Below, in pieces: positions 10,501-18,568 of a stretch of 21,087 nt of DNA. The stretch comes from Perkinsus chesapeaki (Eukaryota > Perkinsozoa > Perkinsida > Perkinsidae), in assembly GCA_013115145.1 (NCBI GenBank), contig JAAPAO010000603.1, positions 1 through 21,087 on the forward strand, read 5' to 3'. Both the position numbers and the translations under genes were made by a program. A model generated the notes under the pieces. It was given only the letters and a program-made list of their open reading frames with translations, made no database searches and was not told where the DNA came from. How positions within the stretch are numbered: the first letter of the stretch is position 1; each line of letters opens with the position of its first letter.

Positions 10501-13500
10501 TACGCGTTCTTATTCTGCGGCGGTCTCCTATCGTTCGGCATCCGCGGGGCTGGTGGCGGTTCTGTGTACCAAACTGGCAGAGACGTCTGACAAGCAACAT
10601 ATGTAGTAGTATAGATTACTAGTATCATTTTAATGATACCCGATTCCGAATTTTTAGCAAATTTAAAAATGAATACCCAGTCCGGCTTTATGACAATGTG
10701 CGGTTTTCAAGATCGGGCAGCAACAAATAAGTCGCGAGACAGCACAAGCGACAGTAGCTTATCCAGAAACGCAAAGTGAAATGGTATGGTCTCGTGTCGA
10801 AGTAGTCAGGGTATTGGCAATAGTATGTTAACATCATTCAGAACGACTCATTCTATATGTAGAACAATATCATTCCAAGTAATCTGATAACGGTGTCTTA
10901 ACTTCGAACTTACGCCAAGTCGATTTCGAATAGTCAGAAATAGCAGAATAGTAGCAGAAATCAGGCAAGTCCTGTATATTTCTGAGCCGTGCAATACCGC
11001 ATAACAGACCGATTACTCTGAGTTACACTGGCACGCATCAGGGAATACCTCACACAGTGCGTATTATTCCCTTATTTGCTCAATAACATGCCAGTACATA
11101 TAGTGCTACGAATTCAAAGAAACACAGGCCAGGTGCCTAGTATGTATTCACAGAGCGATTGGAACTGATGAAATAACATCAACGTGTGAAGGCAAGCGGC
11201 CATTGCGGCCACTCCGCTACGACGCAGCTGAGCAATAGTGGCGGCCCGCCACTATTGCTCAGCTGCGTCATTTGGTTGACCGCCACGGCGGCCAACCAAA
11301 TGGGCACTGCACAAGCTTCCTTACTTGACACATAGTTCAAGTCGTAGTAGTAGAAGTAGTACTCCACCTACCAACGGCTGGATAACCAGTCGCCGTTAAG
11401 TGCTGTTTAGGCAGTCGCCTTAGTCAAGACGGCGGAGCGGTAGTGTTGAAGGCATGAGGCGTGTCGGTCGTACATTCAACGGCTTGCTCGCTACATTCAT
11501 GAAATAGAATGACACCTCGAACTACTCCGGGCAAACGAACTCTCTCGTGCGCACGCGCGCAAGTGGTTGGCCGTCAGCATTAGGCAAGCGCCAGTCCGTG
11601 GCGACCGTGCGACTGGTGGGGAACACATACGGTGCTTTTGAGGCTCTTCAGAACAGGCGTTCATAATAAGCGATGAACGTCTACCCAGGATACGCGGAAG
11701 GTTGCGAACGTTTCCACGCAGTGCGGCGGTTGATCGCGTCTCCTATAGATAGCTTTGCAAACACTTAGCTGAGAAACGCTGCAAACTTACACAGTGCAAG
11801 TTAGGTTCTCTGATAATAGCTGTAGTGCCCACATATCGTCAACCGAGCTCATCACCACGATTCACTCGCGTTATAGATTTCACGCTATCGATGTCCAAAA
11901 TTGAGCATTGTGGAGAGCAACTGGTGCTCCTAGGAAGGCCCTCTGAGAACCTTCTGGACCGTCCTCACTTAGGATGAATACAATTACATTTTGATACCAG
12001 GAAAGGTGCATTATGCATGCCTGTGGAGGTCTTGTCGGTTGTGAGCTCGACATGATAGTAGAGAGAGGGATAAGGTAGAGAACGGAGCGGACAGCTTAGC
12101 AAAGCTAAGAATCTGCACGCGTGCGCAATGTGCGGGGCTCCATGGCGAGTAGCACATAATGACGTATACTACAACAATGCCCGAAGTGCAGCATATGATA
12201 AATTACACGTGAATGTGGGAGATGCAACCTCCCTTGTTGCTTCAGTCCGCCACGCCCTAACTCTTACCACTAACTCAGTAATCACTTTTTGCTGCTTCAT
12301 CAACAACCCCAATTTGGCAGCCTCCGGGACCTGCAATAGATCCGCGCAAACCAGTCAGTTGAATTCTTACTGCAGCACACTGGTGAAGACCATGACCTCT
12401 GTCGTGTACGATTTTCTGAGTCCAGCTCCCAATCACAGGCAAAATGAGTGGAGTTAAAACCTGACAATACACATTAAAGTTTAGCTACGCTTGAGAACAC
12501 AATTTATGAAATTTTTCAGGGGTCCATGATGGGAAGGCACCTCGCTTTTTCCAGGTACAAGAAATCGACTATACTACCCTACAAGCGATCCATAGTTCAT
12601 TGAATATATTTACCAATCATGAACAAACACCTACCTCAAGTCCACCACTTTCGTGAACCTCGGTGACAAGCTTTACTAGGAGTGTCATTGGCATCTGCCC
12701 GAGGTTAACCTGAACATAGACCAAAGGTGAGCTTTGATTATCATACCGCCGCTTTCAGACAACGAAGGCTACAGTTTTGCCACTCATGCACGCAGTTTGA
12801 AACCAACACAGCACTATGAGCTTTCCTAACGCGTAGGTGATGCCGTTGCGATCGACTTACGAATTGGGCCAATTCCGCGCCGCTGACGTAGAGCTCACAT
12901 GGCGATCTGCCAAACAGCTCTGGGCACTGCAAGACCATAGACAGATATCTAATGTGGCACTCTCGAAGCGGTTTTATCTGACCAATAAACTCAGAATCGA
13001 ACGCACGAACTTAGGGAGGCTGAAATTGGCCTACGTTTCCCCACTTACAGCTGCTTCGTGTATCTGATTCTGAAGATCTCCCCGATACGAGCGGTTTGCT
13101 TCATCTTCAATTCTATTATAAACTTCAATCATATATGACAACTGTGCGTTGAGAGTGCCCAACTGACTCAACCGTGCCACAAAAACTTCATCCAGCTGAG
13201 AACAAATCGGTATCGGTTCGCACTTCGCGTCAAATACTTAGACCGATTATAGTGAAAGGTATCTTCTGAAGAGCAGTGTTGAAAGTGTTATTTCAGCCGC
13301 TGAAATTCAGCATAAGTATTCCACTAGAATCCTTGAGGTCTCCTGTCTACGTTGGTGAGAAAACTTCTCGAAAAAAAAGAAATGCGAAATTTCGCGTCTT
13401 CCGGCGAGAGAGTCCATTTTTAGAATGATTCGGAGCAGAACTATAAGGAAGCAAAACTCATTTGTCAACACTACAGTAGTGAGGGTTCCCTAGCAGAGCT

Positions 13501-13662
13501 TTTCCGATTGCCCGTCTCCCTTACAATGTCGACTCTGATCGGTCCCGTTGTGCCTTCTATAGTGACCAAATCTAGGTCTTTGTGAGTCTCTGCCGCTTGG
13601 GGATCAAGAGTAATTCGGAGCACTCTGGTAAGGATATGTTCGGTACGCGTGTTAAGATCCAT
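4547..13662 (-). CDS. UFD2-family U-box ubiquitin ligase (ubiquitin conjugation factor E4), many introns
   Basis: UFD2/E4 proteins extend ubiquitin chains on substrates, often with Cdc48. The start is ATG at 13662, with an in-frame TAG 18 nt upstream; the stop is TGA at 4549-4547. N-terminal exons (13525-13662, 13049-13195, 12861-12989) match the family start: HILTRVLRITLDP, then a helical segment ending ELFGR. The E4 core includes VLFWFASALTNSAQRATM (9393-9519), ELCLPI (8882-8975), FWQAVQALH (7833-8001), CIIDDIVDVL (7180-7245), KNPSVRG (6995-7132), AVEKTKQSYYDIRM (6245-6344), FVNQLLNDTTYLLDE (6061-6177), RLVGPKC (5384-5441) and ADDQRYYS (5150-5243). The U-box is PDNYLDPIMAEVMIDPV (4822-4917) plus DDHDPFTREPL (4725-4777). 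Other exons: 10012-10089, 9815-9901, 9021-9079, 8321-8422, 7721-7778, 7525-7625, 7292-7365, 6387-6505, 5895-5934, 5787-5863, 5694-5743, 5530-5653, 5488-5512 (tentative), 5290-5334, 4961-5083, 4547-4640. From 8001 to the stop the pieces sum to 1821 nt in one unbroken frame (606 aa). Exons in 10090-12709 and 8423-8881 are unresolved. Confidence 0.92.
4641..4724 (-). other. E4 gene last intron (84 nt)
   Basis: GT at 4724 and AG at 4641 split a Lys codon between DPFTREPLK and VEDLEPLPELK, the conserved end of the U-box. The intron itself happens to be open in the downstream frame, which could mislead automatic gene calling. Confidence 0.85.
4918..4960 (-). repeat. E4 intron (43 nt) carrying the GCGGAGCGAAGC module
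   Basis: The GT-AG intron lies between the exon ending EEAMDNVE and the U-box exon starting IPDNYLDP. On the plus strand 4932-4943 reads GCGGAGCGAAGC, also present in the introns at 5864-5894 and 7246-7291. Confidence 0.8.
5244..5289 (-). repeat. E4 intron (46 nt) made largely of a tRNA 3'-half-like module
   Basis: This intron splits the Met codon between LLRKLAE and YVYLARGG, a conserved junction in the E4 core. On the gene's strand it contains a B-box/T-arm-like GGTTCGATTCC, then GGTAGCGGC, A and TTTT. That is the order expected for the 3' end of a tRNA gene: T-loop, acceptor strand, discriminator base, Pol III terminator. No matching 5' acceptor, D-arm or anticodon arm is present. About 33 nt match intron 7133-7179 with only two differences. 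Confidence 0.8.
5335..5383 (-). repeat. E4 intron (49 nt) carrying GCTTCAAGCTTG
   Basis: GT-AG intron between KSYDFNE and YNFDPKDLL. It begins GTGAGCTTCAAGCTTG; the 12-mer GCTTCAAGCTTG recurs near the 3' end of the intron at 9080-9392. AGCTT-G-AAGCT within it (plus strand) is an odd-length perfect palindrome. Confidence 0.7.
5513..5529 (-). other. Putative 17-nt intron or frameshift in the E4 gene
   Basis: The frame ending NVILDDR and the frame starting FLTPLAVI join only if 17 nt beginning GTGAGC and ending AAG are removed. A second solution removes 23 nt (GTCATT...GTGAG) slightly upstream. A single-base indel (sequencing error or mutation) is the third explanation. I cannot decide from sequence alone. 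Confidence 0.4.
5654..5693 (-). repeat. E4 intron (40 nt) with an antisense T-arm-like segment
   Basis: The intron joins SRERSMMKMKSTDKICG to YRRSRTDAKAHCK. On the plus strand, opposite to the gene, 5667-5682 reads GTTCGATCCCGGCACC, like a tRNA T-loop and T-stem. The sense-oriented copies are in introns 5244-5289, 5935-6060 and 7133-7179. Confidence 0.6.
5864..5894 (-). repeat. E4 intron of only 31 nt carrying AGCGGAGCGAAGCT
   Basis: GT at 5894, AG at 5864. Splicing joins LTAIRKHEA to HKLLFRHQIK and restores phase. The 14-mer AGCGGAGCGAAGCT (plus strand 5867-5880) makes up almost half of the intron and is identical to a 14-mer in intron 7246-7291. Confidence 0.8.
5935..6060 (-). repeat. E4 intron (126 nt) with tRNA T-arm-like module at its 5' end
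   Basis: The intron lies between NDTTYLLDE and GLDSLTAIRKHEA, a conserved junction. Close to the 5' splice site the gene strand carries GAGGTCTCGGGTTCGA followed by ATCCC. The first 16 nt are identical to part of intron 7133-7179. No intact tRNA can be folded from the surroundings. Confidence 0.75.
6506..6994 (-). other. Long E4 intron (489 nt)
   Basis: Joining GQAAK to GLFDTVEAQVLKSL reproduces the uninterrupted core seen in other E4 proteins and keeps phase 0, so I treat the whole stretch as intron. It contains AT-rich words such as AAATTTT repeated near 6615-6650 and no supported exon. An alternative later donor after KVREALPSSL is possible. Confidence 0.6.
7133..7179 (-). repeat. E4 intron (47 nt) made largely of a tRNA 3'-half-like module
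   Basis: Sits between HYYRNTSR and IVEQTNRGNR. The gene strand carries GAGGTCTCGGGTTCGATTCC, then TGGTAGAGGC, A, TTTT and CCCTGCAG. The T-stem can pair (TCGGG with CCTGG, one G-T pair). The 3' part is nearly identical to intron 5244-5289 and the 5' part to intron 5935-6060, so it links the three copies. Confidence 0.82.
7246..7291 (-). repeat. E4 intron (46 nt) starting with the GAGCTTCGCTCCGCT module
   Basis: Joins IELSDDMA to VLPTCIIDD. On the plus strand 7275-7288 reads AGCGGAGCGAAGCT, the same 14-mer as in intron 5864-5894. Its start GTGAGCTTC is shared with intron 5335-5383. Confidence 0.8.
9080..9392 (-). repeat. E4 intron (313 nt) with GCTTCAAGCTTG near its 3' splice site
   Basis: Joins LLDATSQL to HGNLERFRMLSQG with phase agreement (1 then 2 nt). 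The 12-mer at 9090-9101 matches intron 5335-5383 and ends ten bases before the exon. Confidence 0.65.
10090..12709 (-). other. Unresolved part of the E4 gene (introns plus unplaced exons)
   Basis: The protein segment between the N-terminal exons and the exon SVKRQNFNISRMSLAG (10012-10089) must be coded here. Candidate minus-strand pieces are FTKVVDL at about 12635-12658, VLTPLILPVIGSWTQK at about 12385-12460 and VPEAAKLGLLMKQQK at about 12270-12332. I could not join these in one phase with family support. A strong hairpin cluster lies at 11195-11302, and a 7-bp stem ACTAGGG/CCCTAGT at 10394-10410. Plus-strand ORFs here show no family resemblance. Confidence 0.5.
11195..11302. repeat. Tandem hairpin cluster (perfect 24-bp inverted repeat plus two flanking hairpins)
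   Basis: Arms 11221-11244 and 11246-11269 are perfect inverted repeats separated by one base. Directly adjoining, 11269-11284 pairs with 11287-11302 with one mismatch and a 2-nt loop. On the left AGCGG at 11195-11199 pairs with CCGCT at 11212-11216. A further AACGGC/GCCGTT hairpin lies near 11373-11398. No target-site duplication or transposase is seen. It lies inside the unresolved part of the E4 gene. Confidence 0.9.
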
Positions 13663-14183
13663 ATTAAATAAATAGACCTATCAACTGGAACAGAAAAGCA
13701 AGCTGTATTTTTCCGGAAAAAATAACCTGTAAGAAGGGGTGGAGTTCTCATCACACTACTCATTTTAACTTCGCGATTATTAATTTAGTTATTACCGAAC
13801 TCTTTTCGTGAGGAACTATTTCCGAGTCGCAAACAATTTGGCCGGACATGCACGTCCAACCAGACAGGCCCAATCGTGTGAATTTCTCAGAAGGCTGCTG
13901 TAGTTCTATCAATATTATATTCGAATAATTTATATCATATCATTTATACTATTTATACCAAATTGGCTTTCTGGCGAAAGCCTGCGTCTGGTTAGTAGGC
14001 CAAAAATTTTTTATGAACTTCCAGTAAACTATATTCCTGGGTGTCGGATAGACGCCTTCCTAGGGAATTTCTCCTCATTAGAGAGCCCATGAGATAACGC
14101 AAATCGATCGCTCGATCGATTGGTACTGAATGAGATCGAAAAATACACACATAATCATACACGGCTACAGTAAATGTGACATT
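13663..14183. other. Intergenic region between the Sec14-like stop and the E4 start
   Basis: An AT-rich stretch (about 13905-13965) is followed by a 7-bp hairpin, GGCTTTC/GAAAGCC, at 13965-13982 with a 4-nt loop. It also contains one copy of the ATCGATC-N4-GATCGAT palindrome. It should hold the 3' untranslated region of the Sec14-like gene and the E4 promoter or trans-splice acceptor. No coding sequence is supported. Confidence 0.55.
14103..14120. repeat. Palindrome ATCGATC-GCTC-GATCGAT, copy 1
   Basis: Perfect 7-bp arms with a 4-nt centre. It lies 63 nt beyond the Sec14-like stop codon. Its downstream flank on the minus strand (TTGCGTTATCTC) resembles that of the intronic copy at 14439-14456 (TTGATTATCTC), so it may mark an unrecognised intron in the untranslated region. 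Confidence 0.85.
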
Positions 14184-16325
14184 CTACTCCTCGTTATCGG
14201 AGAAAAGATCATCATTTTCAATACTATACCTGAAATTGGAAACCCACTGCTATCATTCCCGCACAGGTTCTATCCCCGAGGCTTACACATAAGTGTCGCT
14301 GCCGCCGCAAAATGCAGGTATATGTCGAGGTTCTATGAACCTACTAAGATACTCCAACGGGTCATCCCGAGGCACCAGACGGATCTTAGAAACCGTTTCC
14401 GCGGATAGAGATGGTCGGATCTGAGACGAGATAATCAAATCGATCACGCGATCGATTCACTCACGATGTTCCAGAATTGCTTGCCGGCCCAGTTAAGATT
14501 GGTGACAAGCACCAGTCCAACTCGCTCTGGGTACCGATCTTTGAGAAGCTCTATTATTGCCTTTGTCGACGGTACCTTACATCACAACAACACTGCGGTA
14601 TCAAACTATCAAAAAAACGGAGCAAGCATGGAGAGGTGATGACGAGAAAGCAGGACAAAGTCGAGGAAAAAACAAACAAGTTTCGGGAAGAGGAAGAGGA
14701 TTTTTCCTCCGTTCCTCTTGTCCAGTTTTCCTTCACGACGTTTCTATTATAGAAATACATGGATGCTTTCCCACGCACTTAAAGTACGATGAAGTATATA
14801 ACAGCATGGTAACGTGACGAACAAGTGCTACGACATCAAGTGCCAGAAGATCAGCCAAACTAGTGGAAAACCTTACTAATGAATTCATTAAAAAAACTAA
14901 TCATTTTATTCACTGAGGTGCGCTGTATAATAATTCATCATATCCTATCCCAGTAATTATAAGCCCGCGAACTAACATATGATTGAGGCACATCTGGAGA
15001 AAACGAACGGGAAAATCAAGTGGAGCTGGTTGAAAATTCCAATGATCTATTGGCACGAAAATCACCAAGAATGCAGAAAAAAATCGCCAGAAAACCTACA
15101 TCGAAATTCTTGTATCCGCATCGGGACATGTCCGCCAAAACGATCAACTGTGACGGTGCCGAGGACCCTTCACCGTGATCAACCATCTTCGACACGCACC
15201 GTTCAACACTATATATAAGGTACCTCTCGAACCTAATTAAAAGACCGCGCGCCCTGATGATCGATCCCCATCTAGGCGAACATCGTACTCATTCTCATCC
15301 CTTTCCCGAGGCTCCGTGAGGCGCGGTCGGAAGATTAGTATCGGCCTGCCGTGAGTGTCTCTGCCGCGAGGGTAGAGTACACCTTTACGACGCTCGGTCG
15401 TTATCGAATCAGGATCGATTCCGCGAGGTGGATGGCCGACACCGAAGGTAGACAGGCGCCAAGCTAGAGTATCTAAGGTGAATTTGCTATCGATCATGTG
15501 ATCGATTCGGGGAACAAATGCCTTGTACTGAAATGGATGCTTGGATAGCAGTCAATTTAGGCCCTAAATCCAGCTGGAAACCCATTAATTGTAGAAAACC
15601 TTTTTTCTATTCGGAATCTCTCGATAATAAGTCCTTCAGTACGCCGACACTTCGAGATGATTTTTCATTTTCTCTGGGACAGTATAAATTCCCATCCCCG
15701 CTTTCGCGCTTGGAAGTCGCCCTCCATTTCGATGCCTAGTCAAATTGAACTAGTTATTCTAATATTTTTAAAGTACTGACAACTGTACTTCTTTCCGCGC
15801 TCCAGACTATCAGACGTGCCAATAAAAACAGCCGAACCCTCATTCAAAACGCTCCAATGTTGAACAGATCAGCCCACCTCTGAGTTTCGTGAATGCCTCC
15901 TCGGTGCTCCAATCAGATGCCATCAGATATCGCCGACAGTCAAGCTCTGTCGGACACACTTGCCCGGTTTCCGCTGCAGTTTTCTTCACGCGTTCCAATC
16001 TGGTCGGAAAATGCGCGTAAATCTTTTTAAAAAAATGGCCTACATTTCCCGTGTTCTCGCCACTTGCTCAGTTTCCGATACCTTTTCACCTGAAAATCTC
16101 ACGGTCAAGCTTCGACCTAAGATACCCTTAGCTTACCTGTTTTAGAATTCCTCAGCTTCTTCTCACTCAGCTCGTAGTCGAACGTTCGAGGATCTGAAGT
16201 ATATCGCAACAGATAAAAAGTTACCTCTGCAACTTAGCTGCAATAAAGGTAAGAAGTGTCTTTCAAATGAATTGTTTCATTCAGAATTTCGCACCTTTAA
16301 TCGTTGAGATTTGCTGATTGGTCAT
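14184..16325 (-). CDS. Sec14-like CRAL-TRIO lipid-binding/transfer protein, nine exons
   Basis: CRAL-TRIO proteins bind and exchange phospholipids or other small lipids at membranes. Exons, 5' to 3': 16295-16325, 16137-16193, 16044-16089, 15878-15999, 15282-15472, 15100-15225, 14465-14575, 14287-14420, 14184-14229. They total 864 nt in one frame (287 aa), a usual size for a single-domain Sec14 protein. The CRAL-TRIO N-terminal helices are at residues 66-91 (CRRYLMASDWSTEEAF ... TLAWR). The lipid-binding domain starts about 115 with VLYPRGRDTHGRPI. Later come LIVLADMSRCGY, the signature LLKDRYPERVG (201-211) and the C-terminal IPAFCGG (262-268). The tail is acidic. Introns are 101, 47, 44, 405, 56, 524, 44 and 57 nt. 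The start ATG is the first that keeps phase; it lies only 46 nt after the stop of the upstream gene. Two introns contain the ATCGATC palindrome. Confidence 0.93.
14421..14464 (-). repeat. Sec14-like gene intron (44 nt) built round palindrome copy 2 (14439-14456)
   Basis: The intron joins GKQFWNI to IRPSLSAETVSK in phase 0. After GTGAGTGA comes ATCGATC-GCGT-GATCGAT (minus strand), then a pyrimidine-rich end CTCGTCTCAG. The palindrome is 18 of 44 nt. Confidence 0.9.
14576..15099 (-). other. Long Sec14-like gene intron (524 nt) with purine/pyrimidine tract
   Basis: Joins GYKNFD to VPSTKAIIELL in phase 0. The plus strand is strongly purine-rich at about 14608-14703. No supported exon inside. Confidence 0.75.
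15473..15877 (-). repeat. Sec14-like gene intron (405 nt) with palindrome copy 3 (15489-15506) near its 3' end
   Basis: Joins EEAFTKLR to the exon reading TLAWRLSTF through a split Asp codon, the expected CRAL-TRIO sequence. The palindrome ATCGATC-ACAT-GATCGAT (minus strand) ends 16 nt before the exon. Confidence 0.8.
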
Positions 16326-16371
16326 TGCCAAATACAATAAACAGAAGTGTAAGTGCCGAATCGAGATTTTT

Positions 16372-17519
16372 TCAAGGGAAATTTCGCAAGTCTTCTGATA
16401 ACAATTCATAACGATTCTGATATCTCTCCTCCACTGAAAATGTAAAAAAGGTTTCCAAAAATTTTCGGTGATTTTCTCCGGGAAATTTTTTTCTTACCGT
16501 TTCGGCCGGGCTCAAAGTCTCCTTTTTTAGCGCCGGAATTAAGGTACTCCTCGAGCTTCCAAACGTGCCGAAACCAAATATCATAAAACGGATTCCCCGA
16601 CCGATCATACGGTCCTGAGCAAATCGATCGCGTGATCGATAATGCGTATCTTCTCACTACCGACCTACCTTTGCACATTCTCGCTATAAGCCCCTGCGCA
16701 CGGCGGAGGTTTGGCAAAAGATATTTTACTAATCGCTGTACAAGCATATCTTTTTGTCTCGTCGACGTAGCGATGCTGACGATACACGTTATTGAGCTTC
16801 CATGAGAATTAGGAAGGTCTTCTACCCTCCAAAACATATAGTCCACTTCAACCTGAAAACAAGCAGTATTTAGTTATTTGATTTATAAGTTATAACTGAT
16901 GAACTACTCTGCATTTCCACTAATACGCTATAAGCCGAATTCGCCGTTCAAAACTTTTGCTTTGAATTCGACTTTTCCTGATTATTCGACCACGGTTTCG
17001 GTTCTCTGCACTCAACGAACGTATTCTTCGCAGGGAAGCTCCATTGTGAAAGTTACATTATAGAATCGTATAATACAACTTCCGACCTTTCTCTCTTTTC
17101 TCCTAGATAACGACCCCGGGGGTTATAACCCCCGACAACCCGCGAAATAATAGAACAGTCGTTTTCTTGGAGCGACAGGATACGAGCTTCAGATTATGCG
17201 GCAAACGCTGGAATCTCGCGAGCGAACTATTTATCTTCAACCTCGCGGAATCCAGATCCGGAAGCTGACGCCTACATATCTTCTGACAATAACCGACAGC
17301 AAAGCTTACCCTCCTTCCCTGACCCTCAAAAGATTCCTCGGATGTCGTTGCTAGCATTTCCCTTCTATCATCGACGTGTGATCGAATTAGATCTGCTCGA
17401 AGCTTAGGACCACGAAGATTCTCATCTCCAATGAAGAGACTTGCCAAGTCCGTGGTTACTCCCGAATCTGACAGCGAGGAAATCAGAGTAATCTTTGTGT
17501 GCAACAGCCGTGTCGACAT
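16372..17519 (-). CDS. Protein of unknown function, five exons, 274 aa
   Basis: Exons 17140-17519, 17021-17102, 16669-16852, 16498-16614 and 16372-16433 total 825 nt in one frame, from ATG 17519 to TGA 16374-16372. I do not recognise the family. The N-terminal 70 residues are mixed polar (MSTRLLHTK, then LRADLIRSHVDDRREML). The middle alternates hydrophobic residues like beta strands (CIIRFYNVTFTMELPCEEYVE). The C-terminal part is charged and aromatic (NPFYDIWFRHVWKLEEYL; ERYQNRYELLSEDLRNF). No signal peptide, membrane segment or catalytic motif is evident. A 27-nt GT-AG stretch inside exon 1 (17295-17321, in frame, no stop) might be a retained mini-intron. It ends 46 nt before the Sec14-like start, so a shared transcript is plausible. 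Two of its four introns are palindrome-bearing. Confidence 0.75.
16615..16668 (-). repeat. Unknown-gene intron (54 nt) with palindrome copy 4 (16623-16640)
   Basis: Joins GLIARMCK to PYDRSGNPFYD through a split Gly codon. ATCGATC-ACGC-GATCGAT (minus strand) is followed by TTGCTCAG and the exon. The centre ACGC is the reverse complement of that in copy 2 (GCGT). Confidence 0.9.
17103..17139 (-). repeat. Unknown-gene intron (37 nt) built round a different perfect palindrome
   Basis: The centre is the 18-nt palindrome CGGGGGTTATAACCCCCG (17117-17134). GT at 17139 and AG at 17103 join TTVLLFRG to RKERKVGS in phase. Palindrome length (18 nt) equals that of the ATCGATC type, but the sequence is unrelated. 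Confidence 0.8.
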
Positions 17520-17660
17520 GATCCTATAGTGCAGCGCGCCGGATCTCGATAGTTCAAACCCGTGAAAGGCTATAATTTAGCAACTCGCGGATGTCAAATT
17601 TGCGACTGAGTGTCCAAGAAAACAGAGTAGACTATCGGCTCTATTCCATAGAGAACTTCA

Positions 17661-18191
17661 CTAAGATTCAGAATCTTGACCGAATGAGACTGGGAGGATG
17701 GGGAGTCCTAAGCAATATGAAATACAATGTATATTGTCATAATCGGTAACTAACCGATCGATAGTAATATCACGACAGCCCCCATGAAGGGAATCATCTG
17801 AAAATTTTGAGGAAGTATACGAGATACGAAAACGAGATAGCTGAAGCCGATTCCGCTCAGGTGGAAGTTGGCAAGCCACAGTGCAGAGTTTAGGGACATT
17901 CCTGCACTACAGACCAATAAAAGCCCGCTGGCCTCGAGCATGCTAAACCACCGAGCCGAAGACTCAAATGGCTATGCAACAATATCGTGCTTCTAGACAA
18001 TACTGGCTAGATCTCGCCAGCTCACCTTTATCAGAAGAAATAACAGTAATTGGTTGAAAACAAGATCCATCAAGGCGAGTCAGCCAAGTGCCAAACGCGC
18101 CCTCAGACAACTCGCTCCATACGCGCTTGCTGTCCACACCATCAAGCAAGTGCACTAAGCGGAATTTCGTAGCGGGCGACGCTTTGTTTAC
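17661..18191 (-). CDS. Membrane protein of unknown family, 3' exons only
   Basis: Three exons agree in phase: up to 18191 down to 18026 (RVWSELSEGAFGTWLTRLDG ... ISSDKG), 17755-17901 and 17661-17707 (ending FGQDSES, TAG at 17663-17661). Introns are 124 and 47 nt. Exons two and three encode two hydrophobic stretches suited to membrane helices: from LNSALWLANF to SYLVFV, and MIPFMGAVVILLSIGLPIL. No transporter or enzyme signature is recognised. The 5' end is not resolved: an in-frame TAG lies at 18194-18192, so another exon or start must lie upstream, toward or beyond the retrotransposon at 18569. The upstream part may have been displaced by that insertion. Confidence 0.6.
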
Positions 18192-18568
18192 CTACCAAGC
18201 GATCATCACAAAACAAACAAGGCCACTATTTCGACGCTCCACTACACTCACGGTTTTATCAACAGTAGCGTAGTGATCATGCTAACGTAGCAGTTCAATG
18301 ACACTTTTTGCCATCCTCGGATGGGTTTCACAATTTCCTTCACAGACTCGTTAACGCCTACTGGTGGGGAGAAGAGCGAAATTCCATAGAGCTTGCTGCA
18401 CACTTTTACCCTGCTGTGAGAATCGTAACTTGTGATTCAAGCAAGATTAGCAAGATTGCAAGAATCTCTTGTGTAACACAAATATCTTTGAGCTAAGCTT
18501 AGTGTAGATTGATTGTCTAGTAGTAGACTCATAAACTTTGCTGTATATATTCTTATTCCACGAGCTCT
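18192..18568. other. Region between the membrane-protein gene and the Gag-Pol start
   Basis: This should hold the leader and possibly the 5' LTR of the retrotransposon (plus) and any upstream exon of the membrane-protein gene (minus). I see an AGCAAGATT direct repeat near 18439-18457 and a TATATAT word at 18544-18550, but no convincing tRNA primer-binding site. No LTR can be defined because its 3' partner lies outside the window. Confidence 0.4.

Noticed and set aside
12128-12457. 109-codon plus-strand ORF as a gene
   Set aside because: No family resemblance, and it overlaps candidate minus-strand E4 exons. The 87-codon plus-strand ORF at 10343-10606 was rejected for lack of resemblance.
16406-16846. 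Single 146-codon minus-strand ORF as a gene
   Set aside because: It runs through a GT-AG intron (16615-16668) that carries the palindrome. The spliced five-exon model keeps phase to a proper stop and explains the second overlapping ORF as well.
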